From assembly GCF_000729995.1 (NCBI RefSeq), contig NZ_JNFG01000199.1:670419-734418 (forward strand): DNA of 64,000 nt, in the 5' to 3' direction. The position numbers were made by a program, and so were the translations under genes. The notes beneath the pieces are model-generated. The model had not been told where the DNA came from. It saw nothing but the letters and a program-made list of their open reading frames with translations, and made no database searches. Positions 34,908-42,765 of this stretch are shown here, one piece after another. How positions within the stretch are numbered: position 1 is the stretch's first letter; each line of letters starts with the position of its first letter. Source of the DNA: Caballeronia sordidicola. Lineage in GTDB: Bacteria > Pseudomonadota > Gammaproteobacteria > Burkholderiales > Burkholderiaceae.

Positions 34908-36343
34908 CACAGCGCTCCAGTGGTGCTCAACGCGGCCGGCCCAGCGTCAACGAACACCTTGCCGGGGTTGAGCAGATTTAAAGGATCGAGGGCGCGCTTG
35001 ATCGCGCGCATTGCGCCGATCGCGCCGGCGTCGCGGGTGTAGCCCAGATACGCGCGCTTCTTGCCGCCAACTCCATGTTCCGCGGACACCGCGCCATGCC
35101 ATTCGCGCGTGAGTTCGTAGACGGCGGCATCGACGTGTTCGTGGAGATCGGGCGGCGCATTCTCCAGATGGGCGATGACGTGCAGGTTGCCGTCGCCGAG
35201 ATGGCCGTACACAAGAGTGCGCATATTCGGCCAGCGTGCATGCAGCATGGCTTCGCATTGCTCGGCAACCTTGCCGATATCCGCGATCGCAAAGCTGATG
35301 TCGAACGCAATGAGCCCCGGCAGAAGGATGGGGAATTCAGCGGGCGCGTCGCGGACGGCCCAGAAACGGGTGGCATCGGCGGCGGAACTGGCAAGCGATG
35401 CGTTCTCTATCACGCCGGCATCAAGCATCTCGCCGAGCATGGCTTCGAAGTCTTCGGCTTGTCGTTCGGCATCGGAACCGATGCTTTCCAGCAGCACATA
35501 AAACGCATGCGTGGTGTCGAGCGGCGCGCGCACGGTTTTGATATTCGCCAGCACGTAGTCGTAATAGCTCGGCCACATCACTTCGAACGCCGAGACCCCG
35601 CCCGACATCCGCGCGCGGGCATGCTGCAGCAAACGTGTGACGGCCGCGAAGTCAGGCAGTCCGCACCATGCCGTCGATACCCCCAGCGGTTTCGGCGCGA
35701 GCCGCATGACCGCACGCGTGATGACCGCGAGCGTGCCTTCGCTGCCGATCAGCAGGTTCTTCAGGTCATAACCGCTGTTGTTCTTGATCATCTTGTGGAG
35801 ATCGCTGATCACGGTGCCGTCGGCGAGAACCGCTTCCAGACCCAGCACATGGTCACGCGCCATGCCGTATTTGATTACGCGATTTCCGCCTGCATTCGTC
35901 GCGAGGTTGCCACCGATCGTGCAGCTGCCACGCGCGCCGAGATCGAGCGGAAACATCATGCCGGCAGCATCGGCGGCTTCCTGCACGCGTTGCAGCACCG
36001 CGCCCGCCTGCACGGTGATCGTGCCCGAGACCGTATCGACTTCTTCAATCGCGCTCATCCGTTCCAGGCTCAGCGCCACTTCGCCGCCGAACAGGTTGGC
36101 GCCGCCCGCGAGGCCGGTCAACCCACCCTGCGTGACGACCGCTTGCTGGTTGGCGTGGCAAAACGCGAGCGCCCGCGATACCTCTCTTGTCGAACGCGGC
36201 CGGATCAACGCAATGGGTTCAGCGCCCGGCGTTCCGCTCCAGTCCCGCACCCGCCGGGTGCCGAGATCGGCGCCGGGCGTGACTACGTCGGCGCCCAACT
36301 CGGCCACCAATCGTTCGACGAAGCTGATCGTGGATGACGTCAT
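34907..36343 (-). CDS. FAD-linked oxidase, D-2-hydroxyacid dehydrogenase type (GlcD-like)
   Basis: 478 residues from ATG 36343. The N-terminal FAD domain of the vanillyl-alcohol-oxidase fold has AVVTQGGLTGLAGGANLFGG and LGARGSCTIGGNLATNAGGN. The C-terminal domain has GHLGDGNLHV and SAEHGVGG..K, the metal and substrate region of D-lactate and D-2-hydroxyglutarate dehydrogenases. It likely oxidises a 2-hydroxyacid, perhaps one made from the HpcH-type aldolase product. The gene starts seven bases after the aldolase stop. Confidence 0.9.
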   Translation of the reverse strand: MTSSTISFVERLVAELGADVVTPGADLGTRRVRDWSGTPGAEPIALIRPRSTREVSRALAFCHANQQAVVTQGGLTGLAGGANLFGGEVALSLERMSAIEEVDTVSGTITVQAGAVLQRVQEAADAAGMMFPLDLGARGSCTIGGNLATNAGGNRVIKYGMARDHVLGLEAVLADGTVISDLHKMIKNNSGYDLKNLLIGSEGTLAVITRAVMRLAPKPLGVSTAWCGLPDFAAVTRLLQHARARMSGGVSAFEVMWPSYYDYVLANIKTVRAPLDTTHAFYVLLESIGSDAERQAEDFEAMLGEMLDAGVIENASLASSAADATRFWAVRDAPAEFPILLPGLIAFDISFAIADIGKVAEQCEAMLHARWPNMRTLVYGHLGDGNLHVIAHLENAPPDLHEHVDAAVYELTREWHGAVSAEHGVGGKKRAYLGYTRDAGAIGAMRAIKRALDPLNLLNPGKVFVDAGPAALSTTGAL

Positions 36344-36350
36344 GATCGGC

Positions 36351-37112
36351 TCAGTCTTTAAGGGCCGTGACGGCTTGTTCGAAGCCGGCTCGCACCACTT
36401 CGATGTCGCTTGCAGCCACGACGAAATCGAAACCGAGCGCGCGAGCGGCAAGCGCGTCCTGCGTCGACCCGGTGTAGATCCCGCACGGAAGATGGTTCGC
36501 GCGGGCGGCTTGCAAGATGCGCGCGCAGTCCTGTTCGATCACGTCCGGCGCGACGTCACCTCGCGACAAGGACAGGTCGCCGGTACCGATAAACAGGTAG
36601 CCCAGACCTTCCACGGCGGCAATCGCTTCGACCTGCTCCACGCCCGCAGCCGTCTCGATCATCACGCCGATCGAGATCCGCTCACCGTCGTTTTTTATCG
36701 CTGCCATGCCGGCAATCAGCGGCCTAACGCCGCCCGCCGAGCGCTGTCCGAAGGGCGGATAGCGGCCAAAGGAGACGGCACGGCGGGCTTCATCGGCGGA
36801 TTCGATCAACGGAACCAGCGCCGACGCCGCGCCCGCATCCAGCGCTTCTGCAATCGCCTGAGCCGAGTTCTCGCCCACGCGCACGATCACCGGAACCTGA
36901 TACCGCACCTGACCGATCACCGCTTCGAGCGCGGTGCGTTCCCACAACCCATGCTGCCGGTCGATCACGATCAGATCCGGCGCGGCCGTCATGCCGATTT
37001 CCACGAGCGGCGTGCTGCCCATTGCAAACCACACGCAGGACAAAGCGCGTTTTTCCGCGAATGCAGTTTGCATCGATTGGGGCACCGGGCGGACATCGAG
37101 AATTTTTTGCAT
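36351..37112 (-). CDS. HpcH/HpaI-family aldolase
   Basis: 253 residues with a phosphoenolpyruvate/pyruvate-binding TIM barrel. Visible are FDLIVID-like strand plus DRQHGLWE, IVRVGENS, metal-site Glu in VMIETAAGVEQ and Asp in GTGDLSLSRG. The family makes or breaks C-C bonds of 2-oxo-4-hydroxyacids, giving pyruvate or oxaloacetate and an aldehyde. It is the first gene of the long leftward transcript from operator C. No clear ribosome site precedes ATG 37112, so the exact start is uncertain. Confidence 0.9.
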   Translation of the reverse strand: MQKILDVRPVPQSMQTAFAEKRALSCVWFAMGSTPLVEIGMTAAPDLIVIDRQHGLWERTALEAVIGQVRYQVPVIVRVGENSAQAIAEALDAGAASALVPLIESADEARRAVSFGRYPPFGQRSAGGVRPLIAGMAAIKNDGERISIGVMIETAAGVEQVEAIAAVEGLGYLFIGTGDLSLSRGDVAPDVIEQDCARILQAARANHLPCGIYTGSTQDALAARALGFDFVVAASDIEVVRAGFEQAVTALKD

Positions 37113-37203
37113 CGTATAGTGGGGAGGACTTCTTCAGAAACGGGGTTGGAACGCGCGGTCGAAACTCGATCAATCACCTGACCTGAAACTGTGTTTACGA
37201 CAT

Positions 37204-37241
37204 TCTGAATTCAGATTATTGGGTTAAAAATTGGGCGTCAA
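37204..37241 (-). promoter_or_regulatory. Operator-promoter C (TCTGAATTCAGA), drives the aldolase-oxidase-transporter transcript
   Basis: The palindrome is at 37204-37215. On the minus strand TTGACG (37241-37236), a 15-base spacer and AATAAT (37220-37215) precede it exactly as at site A. The aldolase start is about 90 bases downstream. The element also lies just after the end of the quinone oxidoreductase gene, so it separates two leftward transcription units. Confidence 0.75.
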
Positions 37242-37247
37242 GCGATT

Positions 37248-38186
37248 TCATCCTCCGGCCTCCATGTTCAGCACCATCCGGCCGCGCGAGACGTGACCCG
37301 CTTCGAACTGGCGGTGCGCATCGGCGGCGGCGGCGAGTGGGAGCGTGGACATTACGGCGGGTATTAGCACCCCTTCGACAGCGAGTTGCGCGACGGCGTG
37401 AAGCGCTTCCGGTGCGTCAGAGATCATCGCGCGCGTGACGGTGACGCCGTATTTTTCGGCCTGATTTTCAAACGGCATGGCAGTAAGGTAGACGAGCTGA
37501 CCGCCCGCTTTCAGCACCTGATATGACCGCGCATGCGTCTCGCCGCCGATCAGATCGAACACGACATCGACATGACCCAGCAAGCCGAAATCATCGCGAT
37601 CGTATGCCACCGCCCGATGCGCGCCGAGCCCCAGCACATAGTCGATATTCTCCGCGCGGCAGGTCGTTGTCACGTCCAGTCCAAGATGGCGCGCGAGCTG
37701 GATCATCTGCCCGCCAACTGCACCCGCGCCGCCATGAATCAGCACGCTCATGCCTTCTGAAAGCATCGCGGTCCTGCACATCGAAATCCATGCGCTGACG
37801 CCGGGCTGAAGCAACGCGGCGGCTTGCGCGGTCGAGAGATCAGGCGGCTTTTTGACCACGCGTGTCGAAGCACAAACGATCGCTTCGGCGTAGGTTCCGC
37901 TGCGTGTCGGGTCGGCCGCGACGCACACCTCATCGCCTATGGAAAACCCTGCCACCCCCTCCCCGATTTGATCGATGACACCTACGCCGTCACGTCCCGG
38001 AATCTTCGGAAAGGTCAATGAGAAATGCGGTTGCAATGCGCCGGAGCGCAGCTTTGCATCGATCGGCGATACCCCCGCGGCCTTCAGGCGAACACGGACT
38101 TCGTTCGGTCCCGCGACCGGGTCGTCGAGCGTAACGAGTTCGAGGACATCGGGTGAGCCGTATTGCGAATACCGGATCGCTTTCAT
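37248..38186 (-). CDS. MDR-family NADPH:quinone oxidoreductase-like protein
   Basis: 312 residues of the zinc-free medium-chain reductase type: GVSPIDAKLRSGAL, PGRDGVGVIDQIGEGVAGF and the NADPH site HGGAGAVGGQMIQLA. No zinc-binding Cys cluster is present. Enzymes of this type reduce quinones or the C=C bond of enones. ATG 38186 overlaps the SRPBCC stop codon (ATGA), so both are translated from the operator-D leftward transcript. Confidence 0.9.
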   Translation of the reverse strand: MKAIRYSQYGSPDVLELVTLDDPVAGPNEVRVRLKAAGVSPIDAKLRSGALQPHFSLTFPKIPGRDGVGVIDQIGEGVAGFSIGDEVCVAADPTRSGTYAEAIVCASTRVVKKPPDLSTAQAAALLQPGVSAWISMCRTAMLSEGMSVLIHGGAGAVGGQMIQLARHLGLDVTTTCRAENIDYVLGLGAHRAVAYDRDDFGLLGHVDVVFDLIGGETHARSYQVLKAGGQLVYLTAMPFENQAEKYGVTVTRAMISDAPEALHAVAQLAVEGVLIPAVMSTLPLAAAADAHRQFEAGHVSRGRMVLNMEAGG

Positions 38187-38635
38187 GCCGTTGCGGCGTC
38201 GCCGTCACGGCCCGATTCAAGCAGCGCCCGAATCAGGAACATCTCGGTTTCGTGCGTCGAACAGATTTGCGCCCATGCGTCGTCGGATTGTGTGGCAAGC
38301 CGCCACGTGAAAAGCGTGATGACCGCCGTGCCTTCGGGATGTCCTAACGCGGGACCATCGAATACGCGAGCAGCGTTGCGGAATCGCAGGCCGTCTTCAT
38401 TGCCGCCGACTTCGTAATCGATCGTCAAAGCAACCGGATCCGCATGAATCCGGACCCAGGTGTCGGCGCCGGTGAACACCGACTCCCCGACGAACGTCTG
38501 CGCCCCAACCGTTCTGCGCTTCCAGCTTCCCAGCGCCCATCGGCCTTGGCGCTCGCCGTCGGCCATCAGTACAAATGCTCGCTGGGCGTCAGCCTGAACG
38601 CGAATGCTGCTGCTATGACAATGTGCGTCGATCAC
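38183..38635 (-). CDS. SRPBCC/START-like small protein
   Basis: About 150 residues from GTG 38635. The open frame reaches ATG 38704, but that ATG lies inside operator D, next to the expected transcription start, so a later start is more likely. The sequence opens SSIRVQADAQRAFVLMADGE and continues with GSWKRRTVGAQTFVGESVF and HADPVALTIDYEVGG, a helix-grip (polyketide cyclase/START) pattern. It probably binds a hydrophobic aromatic intermediate. No catalytic residues can be assigned. Confidence 0.65.
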   Translation of the reverse strand: MIDAHCHSSSIRVQADAQRAFVLMADGERQGRWALGSWKRRTVGAQTFVGESVFTGADTWVRIHADPVALTIDYEVGGNEDGLRFRNAARVFDGPALGHPEGTAVITLFTWRLATQSDDAWAQICSTHETEMFLIRALLESGRDGDAATA

Positions 38636-38695
38636 CTTGAGTTCCCGGACAGTTTTCAAAAATGGCTTGAGCGAAAAAATTACGCTCAAAGCTTT

Positions 38696-38743
38696 TTGCA
38701 ACATTCTGAATTCAGATTATTATCGGAAACAGGGTTCGTCAAG
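38696..38743. promoter_or_regulatory. Operator-promoter D, bidirectional, centred on TCTGAATTCAGA
   Basis: The palindrome is at 38705-38716. Leftwards, TTGACG (38742-38737), a 15-base spacer and AATAAT (38721-38716) match sites A and C. Rightwards, TTGCAA (38696-38701), a 16-base spacer and TATTAT (38718-38723) give a second promoter towards the EthD gene at 38790. One bound repressor would close both. Confidence 0.7.
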
Positions 38744-38789
38744 CGACGTTTCCAAGTTGTTTCAGCCTGTCCAACCGGAAGCAAAATTC

Positions 38790-39494
38790 ATGGATGTCTG
38801 CCTCTTTCTGATTGCGACCGAGCGCGCCACGGCCGACGTGGCTCAAACGGTTAGTGCCCAAGGGATCTACGATCTTGCCGCGACCTTCCCCGGCATCAAG
38901 CGCGCCGTGGTTCACGTGCCCGTGGAAGGCGGCGCGAACGACCCGTACCTGCACGCGGAGAAACCGCCGCGTTGCACGCTGCAGTTTTATTTCGACAGCA
39001 TCGATGCGCTCGAAAACGTGTTGCGCGAAGGCGGCAGCGCCCATGCGCTATTGAACCTGACAGGGTTGAAAGAATGCGACCTGACGCAACAGGTCATGGC
39101 CGTGAGGCGGTTCCCGGTGCCCGACCCTGGCTCGCAACCGGCCGATGCTCCTCGCTGCACCTACCTGGTCAGCTACGAGGGTCCGGCTGACGATTTGAAC
39201 GCGTGGCTGGGTCATTACATCGATAGTCATCCGCCGATCATGGCGCGCTTTCCCGGCATTCGGGAGATCGAGATCTACACGCGGATGGACTATCGCGGCG
39301 CGCTACCGGTGGCACGATCGAACGCGATGCAACGCAACAAAGTCGTCTTCGATTCGCCCGACGCGTTGAACGCCGCGCTGGCGTCGCCGGTGCGCCACGA
39401 TATGCGCGCTGACTTCAAGAACTTCCCGGCGTTCAGCGGCGCGAACCTGCATTTCCCGATGATCAGCGTCGCGCGTGACTTCGCGGACGGCTGA
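38790..39494 (+). CDS. EthD-domain protein (dimeric alpha/beta barrel)
   Basis: 234 residues from ATG 38790, with GGAAG upstream. The second half has the EthD signature (LGHYIDSHPPIMARFPGIREIEIYTRMDY region), and the first half (CLFLIATERATADVAQTV, FPGIKRAVVHVPV) looks like a diverged copy, so it may be a two-domain ferredoxin-like barrel. EthD-type proteins accompany oxygenases and bind or decarboxylate oxidised ring products. It is transcribed rightwards from operator D. Confidence 0.75.
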   Translation: MDVCLFLIATERATADVAQTVSAQGIYDLAATFPGIKRAVVHVPVEGGANDPYLHAEKPPRCTLQFYFDSIDALENVLREGGSAHALLNLTGLKECDLTQQVMAVRRFPVPDPGSQPADAPRCTYLVSYEGPADDLNAWLGHYIDSHPPIMARFPGIREIEIYTRMDYRGALPVARSNAMQRNKVVFDSPDALNAALASPVRHDMRADFKNFPAFSGANLHFPMISVARDFADG

Positions 39495-39529
39495 CCTGCG
39501 GCCAAGCATGGCGATCGAACCGCACGCGT

Positions 39530-40048
39530 TCAGCAAGCAACCGGCGCCCTCGCCACCCGCGCCAGCCGATGAAAATCGCGATCGAAATAGATCAGGCCGT
39601 CGCCGTCGTGGCGCACCACCATATCGGCGATTTCCACGAACATCACCGAGTGCGACCCGACGGTCTTGCGCTCGACAATCCGCCCTTCCAGGCTCGCGAG
39701 CGCATCGGTTAGAACAGGCGTCCCAAGGAGCCCCGCAGTCCAGGCCTGCTGCTCGAAGCGGGCGGCCATCGGCAGCCTGGTCATGCCGGCGAAGTGCTGC
39801 GCAAGCTCCTGCTGATTGCCGGGCAGCACATTGATGCAGACCTGCCCATTCCCCGCGAACACCGCGTGCGCGGCGCTCGACTGGTTCACGCAGACAAGCA
39901 TAGTAGGCGGGCTATCCGTTACCGAACAGACCGCGCTTGCCGTGATGCCGCAGCGGCCATGCGGCCCATCGGTCGTAATGATGTTCACCGCCGCCGACAG
40001 ATGCGCCATCGCGTCCCGGAACAGCTTGCGGTTATCGACTTCGTTCAT
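39530..40048 (-). CDS. iacG: Flavin reductase (HpaC/IacG-like)
   Basis: 172 residues from ATG 40048, with GGAGAG upstream. A split-barrel flavin reductase: FRDAMAHLSAAVNIITTDG, GRCGITASAVCSVTDSPPTMLVC, NVLPGNQQELAQHFAG. It supplies reduced flavin to the monooxygenase gene 13 bases upstream, as IacG does for IacA, and may also serve the LLM monooxygenase at 25914, which has no reductase of its own. Confidence 0.88.
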   Translation of the reverse strand: MNEVDNRKLFRDAMAHLSAAVNIITTDGPHGRCGITASAVCSVTDSPPTMLVCVNQSSAAHAVFAGNGQVCINVLPGNQQELAQHFAGMTRLPMAARFEQQAWTAGLLGTPVLTDALASLEGRIVERKTVGSHSVMFVEIADMVVRHDGDGLIYFDRDFHRLARVARAPVAC

Positions 40049-40061
40049 GCTCTCTCCTGGC

Positions 40062-41255
40062 TTACGGATACGGCGTGATCGTGGGCGCGATGCCCGCGAA
40101 AATGGCGCCGGCGCCGTCATAGGTCGCTTCGCCCAAAAAGGCGTGCTGCGTGACGACCATGGAGTCGCGAACGAGCTGCTGCATCCGGTGGTTCCGGTAG
40201 ATTGCCGCGACACCGGCCAGCCGGTAAGCGTGCTGGACCACGTCCGCGCACACATGGGCGGCGTGCGTGGCGCTCAGGCGCAACAGGCTCGTTTGCTCGG
40301 GCGTCACCGCGTTGCCCGCCATGATCGAGTTCCAGGCATCTTCGGAGGCTTGATAAAAGAACGCGCGGGCGCTGCGCCATTGCGCCTCGGCACGGCCCAG
40401 CTCGATGCGAAAGTACGCGCGATCCGCCAGACGCGGCGCGCCGGTCGTGGTTTTCGTGCCGCCGGAAATCTCCGCAGCCAGGTCGAGCGCCGCGCGTGCC
40501 AGTCCGACGTTGACCGCGGCATGGACTTCCGCCTGATACGAAACGGCCGGATATTTGTACAAGGGTTCATCGATCACCGCGCCGCCGCCGCGAACGAACG
40601 TCCACGGATCGGCGACGAATTTGTCTTTCAGGCGCAGGTCATGGCTACCCGTGCCCTGCATGCCGACCACGTTCCAGTTATCGACGATCTCGACTTCTTC
40701 CGCGCGAAACACCGCCGTCAACGGCTTGCCGGCGTTCGGACTGTCGCTGCCCGCGGGCGCCCCGCCGATGCCCACGCCGATCCAGTCCGCGCCCTTGCAG
40801 CCGCTCGCAAAATGCCATTGGCCGCTCACGGTCCAGCCACCCGCGCCGGCGACGGCGGGTTGCACTGGGTAAAGACCACCGGCAAATACCTGATCCGGGC
40901 CGTCTGCATAGATTTCACGCTGGATTTCAACGGGCAACGCCGCGAGATAGACATTGGCCGAGCCGAACGCGGCCACCCATGCCGTGGATCCATCCGCCAC
41001 CGCAATGCGTTCCAGCATGTGCAGGAAATCAGCGGGTGCGAGCGCGTCGCCGCCAAAACATTTCGGGGTGCTGGCGCGGAAGATCCGGGCGCGCTTCATG
41101 GTCGCGATCATGTCGCGGGGAACATGCGAGAGTCGATCGAATTCATCGCGGCGCGCGGCGATTTCCGCTATGACATCGTCCAGCGCGAGCGGATTGGCGA
41201 TTGCGCTCGACGCGCGGGTGAGGGTCGCAAGCTTGGGATCGTCTACGAGATTCAT
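40062..41255 (-). CDS. iacA: Acyl-CoA-dehydrogenase-fold flavin monooxygenase (IacA-like)
   Basis: 397 residues from ATG 41255, with GGAG five bases upstream. The acyl-CoA dehydrogenase fold of the group-D flavin monooxygenases (HpaB/HsaA kind) is clear: HVPRDMIATMKRARIFRAST, GSTAWVAAFGSANVYLAALP, GGWTVSGQWHFASGCKGADW, NVVGMQGTGSHDLRLKD. IacA carries out the first oxidation of indole-3-acetate with flavin from IacG. Gene pairing with a reductase and a divergent LysR regulator supports this role here. It lies about 20 kb from the other iac genes. Confidence 0.85.
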   Translation of the reverse strand: MNLVDDPKLATLTRASSAIANPLALDDVIAEIAARRDEFDRLSHVPRDMIATMKRARIFRASTPKCFGGDALAPADFLHMLERIAVADGSTAWVAAFGSANVYLAALPVEIQREIYADGPDQVFAGGLYPVQPAVAGAGGWTVSGQWHFASGCKGADWIGVGIGGAPAGSDSPNAGKPLTAVFRAEEVEIVDNWNVVGMQGTGSHDLRLKDKFVADPWTFVRGGGAVIDEPLYKYPAVSYQAEVHAAVNVGLARAALDLAAEISGGTKTTTGAPRLADRAYFRIELGRAEAQWRSARAFFYQASEDAWNSIMAGNAVTPEQTSLLRLSATHAAHVCADVVQHAYRLAGVAAIYRNHRMQQLVRDSMVVTQHAFLGEATYDGAGAIFAGIAPTITPYP

Positions 41256-41341
41256 CGGGGCTCCGGCGTGTGTTGGTATCGGTGAAATGGCGTGTCATCA
41301 AGATAGAATCACCCCACCCATGCGTCAAATTCGCACCAATA

Positions 41342-42268
41342 ATGGATGCCATGAACCAAACGAATAGCGGCCTCACGGACCTCAACCTGCTGCGCGTATT
41401 CCTTGCGATCTGGGACTTGCGCAGCCTCACCGCGGCAGGCGAACGGCTCGGTTTGACGCAACCTGCCGTGAGTCATTCGCTGCGGCGCCTGCGCACGTTG
41501 TTCGACGATCCGCTGTTCGTTCGCACGCCGCAAACCATGGTGCCAACCGAGGCTGCGATCCGCCTTCATGGTCCGCTTGATGAAGCGTTCGGCATCATCA
41601 GCCTGGCGATGCAGGCGCACGGTCACTTCGATCCCGCCACTGCGTCACGCGTGTTCAAGATATCGATGTCGGATATGTCGGAGTTCTACTTCTTGCCGCC
41701 GTTACTCGCCGCGCTGGAAAGCACGGCGCCGAAGGTTCGCTTCGAGATCGTGCAACTCGCGTCCGAGTCCGCGGGCGCGGCCATGCGTGCGGGTGAGATC
41801 GATCTCGCGCTCGGCTACGTGCCGGGGCTTGAGGAAGGCTGTATAGGCGACACGCTGTTTTCCGACGAGCACGTGTGCCTGGTTCGCGCGGGACATCCGC
41901 TGAAGGGGAAGAAGGCGTCGAAGCAGGATCTGGCCGGTTTGCGATACGTCTATGCAAGCACGAACGCCACCGGGCACCGAATGATCGAGCAATGGCTCGC
42001 GGAACTCGGCATGGAGCGCGAGATCGTGCTGCGGCTGCCGCATTTCATCGTGGCGCCGGAGATTGTCCGGACCACGGATCTCGCGGTGATCTTTCCACGC
42101 AGCATTGCCGAGCGCTTCAATCGCGGTCATGCGTTCCGGTTGCTGGCGTTGCCGTTCGATTTGCCGGCCATCGAAGTGAAAATCCACACGCATGTGCGCT
42201 TCTCAAGCGATGCCGGCATTCAGTGGCTGCGCGATGTCCTCATGGATATGTTCGCCGTGCAGCCATGA
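41342..42268 (+). CDS. LysR-family regulator, divergent from iacA-iacG
   Basis: 308 residues from ATG 41342; ATG 41351 is an equal alternative. Helix-turn-helix: DLNLLRVFLAIWDLRSLTAA, RLGLTQPAVSHSLRRLRTLF. It shares its N-terminal style with the regulator at 14725 (DLNLLRVF, QPAVS.SL.RLRTLFDDPLF), so the two are probably paralogues that split control of the iac halves. The 86-base divergent region should hold its binding site and the iacA promoter. Confidence 0.92.
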   Translation: MDAMNQTNSGLTDLNLLRVFLAIWDLRSLTAAGERLGLTQPAVSHSLRRLRTLFDDPLFVRTPQTMVPTEAAIRLHGPLDEAFGIISLAMQAHGHFDPATASRVFKISMSDMSEFYFLPPLLAALESTAPKVRFEIVQLASESAGAAMRAGEIDLALGYVPGLEEGCIGDTLFSDEHVCLVRAGHPLKGKKASKQDLAGLRYVYASTNATGHRMIEQWLAELGMEREIVLRLPHFIVAPEIVRTTDLAVIFPRSIAERFNRGHAFRLLALPFDLPAIEVKIHTHVRFSSDAGIQWLRDVLMDMFAVQP

Positions 42269-42486
42269 AGCGTTACTCCCTGCAGCGCGTCCTCGCCCCT
42301 TTTTGTAAAGAGGAGCGGCTATAAATTTACTGTCCGTCACGAGTCTTGCTTGACAAGCCTGTCGAGCAAGATTTTGCGGTGGATGCGGCGACGTTGCAAG
42401 TATCCGATCTCCAATGAAAACGCCGATGACCCAGGTCAGACGCTCTGTCGTACGGGTATCCTGCGGCAAGAGAGAGGGAGAGGGAA

Positions 42487-42765
42487 ATGAAACGTCTTTT
42501 GACCGTGATATGCGCTGCATTTTGTTTGACAGCGCCCGCGCACGCCCAAAGCCCTGACGAGTACGACGACGGGATCGCAGCAGGACAGTTGGGCACTGCT
42601 TTGTATAACTTAACGAATCCCGCCAGGCCGCTACCAATGCCCGCTGCCGACGTATTGCAAGATCGCGGAGTTGCGCAACGACCCGCCTCGGCACCCCTTT
42701 CGACCAGTTCCACGATCAAGCCAGCCGCACACGTCGAACCTCGACATTGCGCGCCGTGTTATTGA
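42487..42765 (+). CDS. Small secreted hypothetical protein
   Basis: 92 residues with a good signal peptide (MKRLLTVICAAFCLTAPAHA, cleavage after AHA) and a purine-rich ribosome site (GAGAGGGAAATG). The mature part (DEYDDGIAAGQLGTALYNLT) has no family I recognise and becomes Pro/Ser-rich, ending in His/Cys. The latter half may be frame-shifted or non-functional because it runs into a gene-poor region. Confidence 0.5.
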   Translation: MKRLLTVICAAFCLTAPAHAQSPDEYDDGIAAGQLGTALYNLTNPARPLPMPAADVLQDRGVAQRPASAPLSTSSTIKPAAHVEPRHCAPCY

